In this document: one piece after another, positions 20,273 to 31,693 of the stretch
Numbering within the stretch: position 1 is the stretch's first letter
Layout: each line of letters begins with the position of its first letter
NCBI GenBank assembly: GCA_004764695.1
Contig: SMSO01000025.1
Coordinates: 915,102-979,101, forward strand
Reading direction: 5' to 3'
DNA length: 64,000 nucleotides
Source: Schizochytrium sp. TIO01
Taxonomy: Eukaryota; Sar; Bigyra; Thraustochytrida; Thraustochytriidae
Position numbers and translations under genes: made by a program
Notes under the pieces: generated by a model
Databases searched by the model: none
What the model was told of the DNA's origin: nothing
Seen by the model: the letters and a program-made list of their open reading frames with translations, nothing else

Positions 20273-21525
20273 GAAAATTAAATAAATTTTACAAAATAGG
20301 TTATACCTCTTTCATATATTTTAAACGACTCTATGGTGTACAGCTATTTGACAGAACCTATACAAGTTATCTTGTCTTATATGCACATAACTCCTTTGAT
20401 ACATTCAAAGAAATAAACAAAGATTTTTTGTGCATATTTTTCTTTTATGTCGTTTAGGTTTCAGATAACAACAAGGATGAAGGACCTTCGAAACTTTAAG
20501 GATTGCCATTAGTTGTTGCCCAGCCTCGTCCTAAATTCGATTATTATCCGTATAGACTGGCATCACCTTCAAATCAAATGTTTGAAGGTAGAAAGTAACA
20601 GTTGTATCATAAGTATCTCTGACTGGCTCTCTTTTTGTCTTTGCACTAAATGTCCTCTAAGAAGACATGTGCCATTAAATTAATTGATGAGTGGGGGGAT
20701 TTCTGAATTATAATTAAAAAAGAAAAAACAAAAAAACATATATATCCGTTGCCACTCCATACTTTTTCAAGCAACTATTGGTGGTATCAAGATTCTACTT
20801 AACATTTCAATCCTCAAATATACTGGGTAAAGGTAGTAGACAAACTTATGGAAACTGCTTTCACATTTTAAGTAGACCAATTTATAGCTGAGAATCAGAA
20901 TATAATCCATGAATTCTGCACGTGCACCTCAAAGACATCTAGTAAGCATGCTTAGTATATTGTCGTAGGTGTAGGTGTCTTGTGGTTCCACGTAGTAGGT
21001 AGTAAAACTTTCCTTTGAGAAGTTCTCGACAGTGAGTGTACTAGTGGCTTTATACAAGCACAGTGTCCGAAAGGTACAATAATAGATATGATGCAAGTGT
21101 TGAATCATAGGTAGCCGCGCATTGACCAGCAGTACCAAGGAGGGGCGTCGCGTGTTGTGCGAGAACGCATAGTAAAGGGCTGTCCAGGTTCAAGGCTAGC
21201 TAGAAGGCTTTAAGAACTCCCAAACGCTGTATTGCGCAGCCATTCTCCAACAGCATTTCTAGTAGCGCATCTCAACAGACAAGTGATTGTTGTTCGTGCT
21301 GAGGTCTTCTCTCAGCCTGAGTCCTTAGCTTGCTCGACTCTGATACATCTCCTGTTATTGACCCTCAAACGATTGGGTACATTAAAAGATAGATAACATA
21401 AACACTACCCAAAAGGTCACAACGATCCACCAGAAAGTACTCTCGAAAGAGGCATTTTAGCTAGAAAAAAAAGTCTAGTAAGCATCTAGACTAGAGTTCG
21501 AAGTTTCCCCTCTTCGAGCCTCGAG
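20273..21525. other. Intergenic, no gene seen
   Basis: 3' flank of the reductase gene (an AATAAA-like AAATAAATT follows the stop) and upstream region of the cyclic-nucleotide-binding gene. One GTAGGTA word at 20995. No supported coding region. Confidence 0.5.
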
Positions 21526-23170
21526 ATGGACGGTAAGCATGACTTAACACATCAAACAGCAATGACTCTCATTAACCAAGAATCAAACTCAGATCTAGAC
21601 TGTGCTATCGAAAGTGGATACTTTGGTGAGTTAAATTCGCAACGTCAACAGTCTCATCAGGCAGTCTGAATCAGTCCCAATCGATACACTTGCTGCACCT
21701 CGCAAGGCAATCGTACTGAGAGAAATAGAAATTCAGAAAGCCAAAGTAAGAGAAAAGTTTGCGCTTCTTAAAGCACTTGAAGATGACGAAAACTCTCGTA
21801 AATTTCAAAGCCATCGCGAAAAGGGATTACCCTCAAAAAAGCGATATGCAGAACTAGATAATCTTCGTGTTGCTCTTGAATCATCGACAAATATAAACGA
21901 AAGTATCTTTCCCGACTGGCTGGCCCGACGTGAGGACTTTCAATGTGTCTTTCCACGCTTCTCGTCAAAACCAATCGAGATTGAGGATTTAGTTCTATTT
22001 GGGATGGAGAAAGAAGTCAAAACTCGCACAGGCATGGACATTGATACCGCAGTTCGTTTTCTACAAAAGTTTGATTCATTTAGAGATATGTCGCCAGACT
22101 TTTGCCGAAACCTCACTAAAATAATGCATGTGTCACGCCATCGGCCAGGGGAAATTCTCTTCAAGCAAAATGAGGCGGCGAATATGGTCTACTTTGTTTT
22201 AAGAGGGATTGTGGAGCTACGAATGAGAGATGCTGCTAGATCTCAAAATAGTATAGTGCAACTTCAGCGAGGTGAATGTTGTGGGACAGAGGCTCTCAGC
22301 CACGACCTGGATAGAAGAAATAAAGCTGATGCATGCTGTGTTTCAGACGACGAGGGTAAGGTCACAGAGATTGTTGTGTTGGCATTGAGTGGGCAAGATT
22401 TGAGAAGCACAACCAAGGTCTATCTACAGTCGCAGCATGCCAGGCTCAGTAGGTTTTTACAAACACAAGTACCTCTTTTTCGAGGATGGAGCAAACATAG
22501 AGTCAATCAAGTGGCTCCACTGTTAACTGAGCGTCGTTTTCGCCCTGGAGATATCGTACAACACACAGGGGATCTGGCAGCTGATCTCTATTTTGTTTAT
22601 GAAGGCGCATGCGATGCAGAGCGCGAGGTTTCTCGTACTCAGACCAATAGGTGGCCAAAGTCTTTATTACGAGTAGAATCTGCATGTACTTTAGAGCACG
22701 AGCAGCGTGAAACCCGGATGGTCAAATCAGTCAAGCTTGCCGAACTGGGTCCAGGTGCATATTTTGGGGAAGAGTTTCTGATTGGCTATGTTAAGAAGCG
22801 TACAACAGTGACAGCAACGAAAATGACTACTCTCCTCTGTCTTCCGAAGGAACAATCTGCAGAGCTCTTCTCAACCCGGATGATCCAAGATATTCGACAG
22901 CGCCATGATGCATTATTCACAAGTGATGAGGAGATTTTGGCCGAACACGAGAGAGCCCAACGATTAGAGGGAGACTATGAACGGCTTAAGCGTGCCGCTT
23001 TTGGACCAGCTTATTTGCAACGTTCACGTAAATCTCACAACAAAGGTAAAAACCTTCGGAAAACCATACGGGTAACAAAATCCCTGCCTTTGCTTTCAAA
23101 TAACCCATACCCCCACCCGCAGCGGCGTGTTGGTTCACAGAGTTCTGCCAACTTGCTACCTGAAATATAA
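21526..23170 (+). CDS. Double cyclic-nucleotide-binding domain protein
   Basis: I propose exon 1 at 21526-21625 and exon 2 at 21675-23170 (531 residues), joined over a 49-bp GTGAGT...AATCAG intron. The main frame is open upstream of the internal Met at 22004 as far as 21635, and the added 110 residues look like real protein (helical, charged). Two cNMP-binding domains follow. The first has FDSFRDMSPDF..RPGEILFKQNE..VYFVLRGIVEL. The second has VPLFRGW..FRPGDIVQHTGDLAADLYFVYEG and the cassette LGPGAYFGEEF with KRTTVTA. The second phosphate-binding cassette is near consensus (FGE, R). The first reads CGTEAL in place of FGE-A-L and may not bind. The arrangement resembles PKA regulatory subunits but no dimerisation domain or inhibitor site is visible. 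The basic tail is unassigned. Confidence 0.7.
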
Positions 23171-23455
23171 ATGACCTTCGTATTCGGCCTACTCTTTGTC
23201 TTCTGAATTTTAACCTTTTTCTATTGAACATCATTCAAAAATATTTGTTTCATTTTAAAAAATAATATAATCCTTCTGATTACTGCGAGGTATCAAGCAA
23301 AGCTAGCAAACATAAAAGATATCTGCAGTTTCCTTAAAAGAGTCACGGTCGTGACAAGTATCAAACTGATTGACAAATTCAAAATATGTTTTCTTTCGAA
23401 AGATAATATTGCTCGAGCACCGGAGACAATGGTTTTCCTGCTATATACAAACACA

Positions 23456-24934
23456 CTAAATGGTCAAGGCAAGCCAAACACCTAGAACACTCACAATTCT
23501 CACTAACACAGATGAAGAATAAGATGGTGAGGTAGCTGAGGTCGAAAAGGTCGTCAATGAATCGGAGGTGGTGTTTGGTACATTGAGGAAACACACGTAA
23601 GGCTGATATCCTGACGTCTCATATGAAGTTTCGAACCTTTCAACAAATGTTGCTATGGAGCATGAGCTAAAAGTCAAGCTTTCTGATGCTGCACTCACTG
23701 ATGCTGATGCTTGCATTATATAACCACTTGATGCACAGCCTTCAGTACCATCATGCTGAAATCCAAGTTGGTGTCCTATTTCATGTGCGGCTGTTTCGCC
23801 TCCAAATACCTCATAAGAAACTGTCTGTTGAGAAATTGAGCCTGCTATGCGTACGCAACACCCATTAACATTGCAATAATTATTTGCATTGTTCAATTCT
23901 TCGCATTGGGAGTCATCATCGCAGGCTCCTCCAACATATCCAAGACCAATGACAGAGCCTTCTAAGTCTCGTCCAGATAAAAGATGGGCTACATCATGCG
24001 AAGGTAAGGAGTCAATGTACTCGCGACGAAATTCGTTGAAGGCAACAAGGAGATCGCTCGAAGCATATGATCCATCTGACTGAGCTGTCAAGTCTAGTAA
24101 ATTAGTCGTAAAAGTAATTTGTCCAGAAAGTGAAACACTAATGTCAACGCCACTCCAATTGGTATTACTGTAATGAGCTGCTATTTGGTTCACAATACGG
24201 ATATTCGAGTCCGATAACTCATCTGTACTGTCGAACATACCGAGGCGGACTTCATCAGCCACAGCCAGAACCTCAATATAGAGTTTTTCACCCGAGGCGG
24301 GTGTTTCTCCAAGTGTTGCAGTTGTGCTGCGCGTAGATGATGAGCGAGTCGTAGGTGAGGATACCTTTGACGAGTTTACATATGTTTTGGTAGGCATCGG
24401 AAGAACATCATCACCCCTCGAAGAATTGCTCTGAAGTAGATGCCTCGCCAGTCCGTGGAGATCTCCAGCTTGGTGCCGAAATTCATACATCTCTCCTTCA
24501 ATGGTCACGATGGAACCAACAATTTTATTCTTGCATGTGGACATTGCGACGACTGGATCCATGGGCTTTGTTCGAACACTGATGTAGTAACAATCACGCT
24601 CGACGATTGGGTCATCAACAACATGAAGCTGGCCATTCGCGTCCACCCACATTTCCTTGTACCCTGCGGGAAATAGATCGTCATTAGCTCGCATATCTAC
24701 TTCGATGATTACGTCGTCCGGTAGTCGAACAGCAATACTGCTTAAACGGCCGCGTTGCGAGGAGCCCAAGGCCCCATCGACTTGGTCTAATCGGCGACCT
24801 AAATCGTCAACAAAGCGCAACTCTGGGGGAGGAACCTTAGTAAACCCATTGTCCAAAGGCAAGGTACCATGGGTGGCCTCAGCAATCACAGCTTGAAACA
24901 GTGCAAAGAGAGCTACTGCGAGCACATGAACCAT
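23456..24934 (-). CDS. Secreted M12B (adamalysin-type) metalloprotease, GPI-type tail
   Basis: One exon, 492 residues. A signal peptide occupies about 1-19. Residues about 110-160 resemble the reprolysin propeptide (DCYYISV...AMSTCKNKIVGSI). After a Ser/Thr linker, the catalytic domain (about 215-445) carries HEIGHQLGFQHD (384-395), the zinc-binding HExxHxxGxxHD, and a Met-turn SGYIMQAS. The C-terminus is Ser/Thr-rich and ends in a short hydrophobic stretch (about 476-492) with no basic tail, as in a GPI attachment signal. No disintegrin, EGF or spacer modules follow, so it is simpler than ADAM or ADAMTS proteins. Likely a surface protease acting outside the cell; its substrate is unknown. 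Confidence 0.85.
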   Translation of the reverse strand: MVHVLAVALFALFQAVIAEATHGTLPLDNGFTKVPPPELRFVDDLGRRLDQVDGALGSSQRGRLSSIAVRLPDDVIIEVDMRANDDLFPAGYKEMWVDANGQLHVVDDPIVERDCYYISVRTKPMDPVVAMSTCKNKIVGSIVTIEGEMYEFRHQAGDLHGLARHLLQSNSSRGDDVLPMPTKTYVNSSKVSSPTTRSSSTRSTTATLGETPASGEKLYIEVLAVADEVRLGMFDSTDELSDSNIRIVNQIAAHYSNTNWSGVDISVSLSGQITFTTNLLDLTAQSDGSYASSDLLVAFNEFRREYIDSLPSHDVAHLLSGRDLEGSVIGLGYVGGACDDDSQCEELNNANNYCNVNGCCVRIAGSISQQTVSYEVFGGETAAHEIGHQLGFQHDGTEGCASSGYIMQASASVSAASESLTFSSCSIATFVERFETSYETSGYQPYVCFLNVPNTTSDSLTTFSTSATSPSYSSSVLVRIVSVLGVWLALTI

Positions 24935-27030
24935 CTTTGCGGTTCAAGTTGAGGTTCGTTGTTATGGTTTTATGCACGTGCGCCAAGAATTTGTGTGAAG
25001 GATGTCTTTATAGAAGAAAAAGAAAGTGAAAAAAAGTGCTATTACTTATCTTACTACCTCTTACTACCTACCTAGCTAATTTCTTTGTTCTTCTGGCATT
25101 CTCATCTTTTAGACTATCTGAAGGAGGTCATATGAGAGTTGCGATCTACGAACTTACTAGGTCATAGGTAGTGTACCTACTATGATGTGAAAGAGGACAC
25201 CTATTCAAGAAAGTTTTTATCTTGCCTTAAAAAAATAATAATTAAATTAAAGAAGACAAATGCGAGACTATGTCAGAGACTACCTACTACTACTACGAGC
25301 GCGAAAGCTAACCTGATAAATTTGTTGCTGCCTTAGCTTGACACTAGCAATTGCTGCATCGGTCGGCAGTTTGCACAAGTCATAAACTGAATAGCTTTGA
25401 TTTTAGCGGTATAATTCACTTGTAAGTCTTAGTTCTTAGTTTGTTCGGCATCACTGTAAGGTGGGAGATGCACAACTCCTCACCCCAAAAAGCAAAAGGC
25501 TGCCTGACTTTTTACCCCCTTCAAGTTGTGTATTTTTATAAAAAACGAAACAAAATAAGTAAAAAGCTTTTGCGAAGTATTATTATCCAAAGCATACAAC
25601 ATAAAAATTAAATAAAAAACAAAACATTTTGATAGAATTATAAAACACAATCTTAAAAACATTCCTACCTGGCTAGATAAGTACCTAGGTAGTATCTTAT
25701 GGTGGTGAGAGAAACCTATCTTGCACTTCTGGCTGAAACTATAAAATGGTGCACCAGAGTAGAATAGTAATTATCAGTTTTGTCTAAGTACTACTATAGC
25801 CCAACCCTGGCCCTGTTTAAGTGTGCAATTCTATGTCTTACACACAGATCCTCTAACTATAGGGTATGTTTGATGGGTGAAAATTGCAATGAACCTTAGG
25901 TAAGATCGTTATGTTTTATTCAATGTGTGTCTGACCACTTAAGCATATGTCTTCGTGTGACACTGCAGAACAGGGCTTTTTTGTATTATATTTAATGGTT
26001 TTACGGCTAATAACCCAGCGGTCGGTCAGATTCCTCTTTGTCATGACTCGAGGTCAGTGAACCCAAGCCACTGACAAACTGACAAGCGTACCGAGAACTA
26101 CTACCTAGACCACGCTGGATATTTTTGACGGTAGGAGACCGAGCGACAAGCACTTTGGTAAAAATCACAAATGAACATTGCGTATTGTCCGGCTGACTCT
26201 ATATGGCCGGGCTTGGGTAATTGCTAAAAGCCAGCAAAACAACTTAGTAACAAGATAGGCAGGTACACAGTTGACAAAGAGTTTTATTTTATAATTTTCT
26301 CTTTTAAAGCTTTAATTAAAATGAAAAAGAAAAGAGTATAAAAGAGTATAAAAGAGTATAAAACCACATAGTTGCAGTTTCTATTCGAATTCGCCTACTT
26401 TTTGCCAAGATCTACCAATCCTTCTGACGATTTTACGATGCACATCTTAGGAAGTCGATTTATGGTTTCCCTTTAGCGGGGAATAAGGACCGTTCTATGA
26501 GGTCTAAGTTCTATAATTCTGTTTTAGATAAGACTTTTGTGAAAGGCAAATTTAGTGGACCATTGTTTTATGTCAAAAAATTTGGTTGCGAACCAAGGCT
26601 TGGTCAGGTTGGAAAGTTTAGGTAGCTAGCTACCTGCCTACTGACTTGCAGTGATATACCTTGAGTTTTACTTAACTTAAAGTATAGGATTGACAGGAGT
26701 ACGCACCTCTGGCTGGTGAGAGTGAGTGGACGATAGCAGAGTGGTTGTCTAGCTTGAAATTTTACTCAAGTTGAAAGATTTGAATAAATTACCTCGAACT
26801 AGTGAGAGTAGAGTAGGATTGGGTAAATAAAAAAGAGAGAGCGCCTATGATTGATTCCCTTATCTCCTGCACCTAAAAAGTTGATTCTAATCTGTTGTGT
26901 TAGTATCAAAATCGCATTGGCACCAGCTTCGGTATCGACATCAACACCACCGGTAGTAGCCCCCCACATCTAGTATTTAGTATAAACTTGAGAGAGGATA
27001 TAATTCTAATCCTCACTGGACTTGTAATCC
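24935..27030. other. Intergenic, no gene seen
   Basis: AT-rich. TACCTAC words at 25065, 25174 and 25281 lie 130-350 bp upstream of the metalloprotease start. A 10-bp tandem repeat (AAAGAGTATA, three units) is at 26331-26360. No supported coding region. Confidence 0.5.
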
Positions 27031-27061
27031 GAGTATGTGCTAGCTCCTCACTTGTACACAA

Positions 27062-27861
27062 CTAAAGTAGTCCCATTGAGTAGTCCTTGTGTTGTTCCTG
27101 CTTATGGTCCGGTAAACTACACCCCTTTTTTAATGGTGTTTTGGTGAAGTTTGCTTTAGACATTCCGCTAGTCTCGAGTATCTTTGCAGCGATTTTTTCT
27201 TGTGAGATTGTGTACACTTTGTCTTGTCTGTTGTACTTGAATTTAAGTCTTAGATAGTACACTTCCTCCGGGTTGTGATTTACTTTGACTTCATACTTGT
27301 TCATAAGTGCTTGAACAGTGTTGTGTACCGCATTTGTCGTTCCAATATGAAAAGGTCATCGACCCGAGTAATGATATTGGAGTTGTTGTTCATGTAGCAA
27401 CTGGGATCAAATGTGCTTTTCCTGAGTCCACTGTCACAGAGTGTCTTTGACAAATGTTAGGATCAACGTTTCGGGCTTGTACGAAGGCCATAAAATGGGC
27501 GAGCTAATTTATAAACGTGTCTATTCGGGACTGATACTCCTTCAGGTGGTTCCACAAAGCTATTCTCGTTTTTGTGGTCGATTTCTGCTTGAAGAAAAGC
27601 TGCGGATACATCTAGTATTGCCGTTTCCCAATTTTGAGTTAGAGCAACTACAATAGCAGCTCGAAGTGTTAAGCGATCTGATGTTGGTGCATAGACGTCT
27701 ACTTTCGATTCGAGTGGTTCGCCAAAGCCTTGCACAACTAACAGTGCGTTTGCGTTGCGAACGTCTTCCGATTTCTTTGTAAATGAATACCCATCTGGCT
27801 CCCATGGTACCTGTGGTTGCAGTAGATCTTGGGACCAGTAGGAAAGTGCCGTTTCGTTCAA
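27062..27861 (-). pseudogene. Copia reverse transcriptase remnant (RVT_2)
   Basis: Pieces in two or more frames. 27861-27463 holds the N-terminal RT block (GFGEPLESKVDVYAPTSDRL..., then ILDVSAAFLQAEI with the first catalytic Asp, and VYKLARPFYGLRTSPKR). The next block, in another frame, contains RVDD at about 27356-27367 where active Copia enzymes have YVDD. 27304-27062 holds the following YYLRLKFKYNRQDKVYTISQ connection region and then ends. The frame breaks and the Y-to-R change mark it as dead. Confidence 0.8.
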
Positions 27862-28405
27862 GGTTTGACCATTCTTTCCGAATAGCTTCTATTCAGGTTC
27901 CTGGTCATCGGGCTGCATTTTTGTAAATTCTCTATATGTCTTTGGAACAGTGATATTTGAAGTCAGTTGTAGAACGGGCTTTTGTGCTGTTTGCATGACA
28001 TTGATGTTATTGGTTTTCTGCTTTACGGAATTTGTTAGATCCCCCGTCAGATCGTGGACGTTTGGTCCCGTGTTAAGTATGTGTTATGGAAACATGCTCC
28101 ACAATTCCTGAAAGATCTGGTTGGGACTGCTCCACCATCCGGGTTTCTCGTATAGTCAGTCCACTGTATGTATGTCTATTTGCTGCACCAAATGCAGTTT
28201 CAGAGTCAATGTTAATACGTGTAACTGGAATTCGTGTACGACTGCTACGTCTGATTTCTGTTGTTATGGTACGTTCCTGTGAAAGTTTATAATCATCATC
28301 GTTATCATCATCATCTTTGTCATCTCCTGCATAATGGTAGGATATTCTGGGTAGTGCATTTTGACCATGTGTATTTCTATTTGATTCATAATCATCTCAT
28401 TCGTG

Positions 28406-28504
28406 GTTAGCGAAGTCAGGGTTCTCATAGTCGTCTGATTCGGGGTTAGCGAAGTCAGGTTTCTCATAATCATCTGATCCGGGGTTAGCGAAATCAGGTT
28501 TCTC
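28406..28504 (-). repeat. 39-bp coding tandem repeat, about 2.5 units
   Basis: Units at 28406-28444, 28445-28483 and a partial third to 28504, encoding a 13-residue period of the type PDFANPxSDDYEK on the minus strand. Lies in the linker between the protease and RT parts of the Copia remnant, where acidic low-complexity linkers are common. Confidence 0.85.
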
Positions 28505-28906
28505 GTTCATTAACAAGACCGCACTCGTTGCATGTCTGGATAAAAAAGGGGAACTCAAAATTGGTCCATTTGGAGTGGGTGATAAAATGCTAAATGGAGA
28601 CTGTGAGGTCATTCCATCTTTGTCAGGCGGCAAAGCCTTTGCAATGTGTTCAAGCGGTGAAGCTGTCACAGCACTGTTATAGGATGTGTTCATAGGCGGG
28701 CTGTTAGTCCCTAAGTGTGTTTCAAATGAAGGAGTAAGGTTAGTAGAGTTCGATACGTCAGCCCTGGTATTGGATGCATCATGTGTGATGTAGGTGAGGT
28801 TAGTGTTTCAGATTTCATTGAATCTAGAAAACAGTTGAGAACGCGATTCATAAAGAAGTCATCATTCTTGGAATACAGTGCGATTCGCAGTAATGGTTCT
28901 TGTGCA

Positions 28907-28915
28907 TCCCGTATC
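28907..28915 (-). other. Retroviral-type aspartic protease motif (DTG) of the Copia remnant
   Basis: The minus strand reads MAILDTGCTRTITANRTVF, a typical Copia protease active-site segment, closed by two stop codons shortly after. It lies between the gag zinc knuckle and RT, as expected. Confidence 0.7.
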
Positions 28916-29031
28916 TAGGATAGCCATGTTGGAGGGTAATGGAGGTCCCACGTGGAATCCGTAACCATCGACATAAGTATCAAAGTTGTTGCTGTTCGTA
29001 GTCGAGTTAGTTGAATTCGTAGGAATATGAG

Positions 29032-29700
29032 TTATTTTACATAGTTACATATAGCTGGATCTGCATCTCGGTTGTTTGCTGTAAGGGAAGGTCGTTGAGC
29101 CTTGTGTGGGCGTTGTCGATACGGTTGATTAGCATGTGAGTGTGTATACTGTTGGCGCGATTGTGGGTCTGGATCGGTTCTGCATTCGTTACCATAGTGT
29201 CCATTTTTGCCACACCTTTTGCATACAATGGTGCTCCGGTACGAGCGTTTGCGATTGGACCGGTTGTTATTTTGCTGATTGAGTGGACCTTGTGTCATCA
29301 TAGCCGATTGTTGAACTGGTTCTCGGACTATTTGCGAGTATGGATGATCTTTTACGTTAGGTGTTACATTACTAAGTTCCTCTGCATCTAAATGTAGGTT
29401 CTTTCTGTTACCCGCAAGGATTGTCTTGAGTTCCCAACTGGATGAGTATGACTCTATGTTATCAAGTTTTGCGAGTATGATTAATGAGGCTATTTCTTTT
29501 ACCGCATTGTTTGAGTCCACATATGTGAGTAGTTCTTCCACGACTGCTTCTGCCTGAAGATAAAGGAGCTTGAAAGCTGGTTTACCTTGTCGTTGTCTCG
29601 CGAGGATTCCTCTTTTTGAGATTAAAGTTGAGAATGTTTTTATCAAAGCTACGGCTCCTCTATTGTTTTTCGATATGAAATGCGATTCGAGGTTATCCAT
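29032..29700 (-). pseudogene. Copia gag remnant with CCHC zinc knuckle
   Basis: A 222-codon open frame. The first 100 residues are helical, like gag UBN2-type capsid. CKRCGKNGHYGNEC matches CX2CX4HX4C, followed by a basic Q/R-rich tail. The frame ends before the protease. The first Met (29700) is probably internal because gag-like sequence seems to continue upstream. Confidence 0.75.
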
Positions 29701-29760
29701 GCCTTGATGCCTGACATGGCTTCGTTGTCCTTGGTTATGAAAACAAACAAGTCTGCTTGT

Positions 29761-30073
29761 GTGTTTGCTGTTTCTACTAGAAAGGCAAATAGCTTGAATC
29801 CACGATTAGTTCTGTACGTACATACCTACCTGATAGGCTTATTGAGGTTTGCTATCAATAGCTAAATAGGTATAGTGACTAGCAAAGCTTCAAGATTATT
29901 ATACCTAACTAGTACCTAGTATACACCAGTACAATAGAAACAACGGCATAATTCCGCATTCACGTTTGTTTGAAATGGGCACAGGAGCACCACGGTCAGT
30001 CACCTAGTCCTGTTCTGATATTTCTATTTCACTGTCTTTTCTGCCTTGGGAAGTTTGCTTTGTGGCTTAGAAG
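29761..30073. other. Intergenic between Copia remnant and armadillo-like gene
   Basis: Contains a TACCTAC word at 29823 and related CTAGTACCTAG words near 29910-29925. Nothing else recognised. Confidence 0.4.
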
Positions 30074-31693
30074 ATGTTGAGCCCAACTACGGGAACATCT
30101 TCGCTTGAGGTATACACGAAAGGTATCGAGAGCAAAGAGCTATCAGCGCAGTCCTTGAACTGCTCTCCAGCATCAGAAACATCAGATTGTACTCCTTCAC
30201 CCTCACCAACGCCACTATCAGCTCTCTCGTCCCATTGGACAGAAGTCAACCCAAGCGGCGATTCTAGTGATGACCAAAGCCCTCAAGACAGCGATCCGAA
30301 ACTATCTTTTGACCCAAGTTGCAACAATAACGAGGAAACCAGCAGCGTTGAAGACGAATATGAAAACCTAAATGTAGGTGTGTTTCAAAATAGTAATAGT
30401 GAATCTGATAATTCACTATTAGAAGAAATGTTTGGTGGAAGCTATCCCAAAGTTGAGAATGAGACACGAAATGATGCCGAGCCTGTGTTTAATACTGACT
30501 TGAGCCACCAGGTTCATGCAGTTACAAAGACTGGGGACGATGATGAGTCTGATGACGAATCTGGCCAAATTTCTCGCCAGGACTTTCCCAGCAAGCTATT
30601 AGCAAGGCGTCAGGTCCTCAAAAAGAATTTCAATCGAATTACAGCACAGCTTCCAGTTTGGTTTCCGGGACATTCCTTACTCGTTCGTCAGTTAAACATC
30701 GTAGGTAATCGATGGACTCCAAGCGGAGCAATCAACTTGATGATTTTTTGCTTGACGATGCTTGGATTGTTGACAATCTGGCTCCTTGACTCCATTGGGT
30801 ATGGTTTAATGATTCTCGTGCCGGTCTGGCTTTACACTGCACTATGGTGTCTTTATCCCCTCGTGGAACCTTCCGATGGCTCAAGCAGGGCTGTAGAGAT
30901 TATGGTTAAACACCCATATCTTTATCAAGCCCAACTCGAAGGTTGTGACGCACTATATGCGCTCTCGCGCGATCGCAGCGAGGGAAAACGAGAGTCTATT
31001 ATTGGAGATGGTGCCGTAGAAGCCGTCTTGGACGCAGCGCTACATTTTGAAAATGAGCCAGATCTCGTTGCTCGTTCCATGGCGATTTTGTCGCGGCTTC
31101 TTCATGATGATGATCTCATTTCTGATCTTGTTCAAGACGACTTTATTGAGCTTGTTTTATTGTGGATGCAAGAACACATTCTTCGTGAAGCAATTCAAAG
31201 ACACGGTATGGTGCTTCTTGCCACACTCGTAACTGTTCCATCTTCGCATGAGGTGAAGAATATGGTTTGCCAGCGCGCATTGCAAGCCAATACAATTGAG
31301 GTGGTATGTCAAAGCCTGGACGCGCATATCAAAGTTAATCGGGTGCAGCAATGGGGTTGTATGCTTTTGACAAACATAACAGATGAGCATTCAGGAGGAG
31401 CAGAGCCTCTTCACAAAGGCAAAGTTGTTCAACAAGTTGTTAAGACTCTTGAAAATCATGCCACTGCAGAGCCAATTCAACAAATTGGAGTAGGCCTGTT
31501 GGCGAAGTGTTTAACAAACAATCCGCAGAATCCGCAATGGGTCCAACGAATTAACCTTTTAAAGGACTCGTGCCCTAAAGTATTCAAAGTCGTCAACCAT
31601 GCGCGCACAAACTTTGCTTCCTCTCCCAATATTAAGAGCTTTACAGACCGCATCATGCGGGACGCAGAAGCCGCTACGCAGGCACGCGCTTAA
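30074..31693 (+). CDS. Armadillo-like membrane protein, unknown function
   Basis: One exon, 539 residues. Residues 1-180 are Ser- and acid-rich and probably disordered. Residues about 220-265 contain two closely spaced hydrophobic segments (LMIFCLTMLGLLTIWLLDSIGYG and LMILVPVWLYTALWCLYPLV), a likely hairpin or double membrane pass. The remaining 270 residues are helical repeats of armadillo type (AVEAVLDAALHF, LVARSMAILSRLL, RHGMVLLATLV, QQWGCMLLTNIT, QQIGVGLLAKCL). Such a layout suggests a membrane-anchored adaptor, but I recognise no named family. A short open frame directly downstream (31711-31926) looks like 3' untranslated sequence. Confidence 0.8.
   Translation: MLSPTTGTSSLEVYTKGIESKELSAQSLNCSPASETSDCTPSPSPTPLSALSSHWTEVNPSGDSSDDQSPQDSDPKLSFDPSCNNNEETSSVEDEYENLNVGVFQNSNSESDNSLLEEMFGGSYPKVENETRNDAEPVFNTDLSHQVHAVTKTGDDDESDDESGQISRQDFPSKLLARRQVLKKNFNRITAQLPVWFPGHSLLVRQLNIVGNRWTPSGAINLMIFCLTMLGLLTIWLLDSIGYGLMILVPVWLYTALWCLYPLVEPSDGSSRAVEIMVKHPYLYQAQLEGCDALYALSRDRSEGKRESIIGDGAVEAVLDAALHFENEPDLVARSMAILSRLLHDDDLISDLVQDDFIELVLLWMQEHILREAIQRHGMVLLATLVTVPSSHEVKNMVCQRALQANTIEVVCQSLDAHIKVNRVQQWGCMLLTNITDEHSGGAEPLHKGKVVQQVVKTLENHATAEPIQQIGVGLLAKCLTNNPQNPQWVQRINLLKDSCPKVFKVVNHARTNFASSPNIKSFTDRIMRDAEAATQARA

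Larger units (their letters stand above)
27031..29760 (-). mobile_element. Decayed Ty1/Copia retrotransposon fragment
   Basis: Reading the minus strand, gag with a CCHC knuckle, a protease DTG motif and a Copia reverse transcriptase follow each other in the family order. The integrase catalytic core is not found between protease and RT (only about 1 kb separates them). RNase H and both LTRs were not found. Stops and frame changes break every part. Edges are approximate. Confidence 0.8.
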
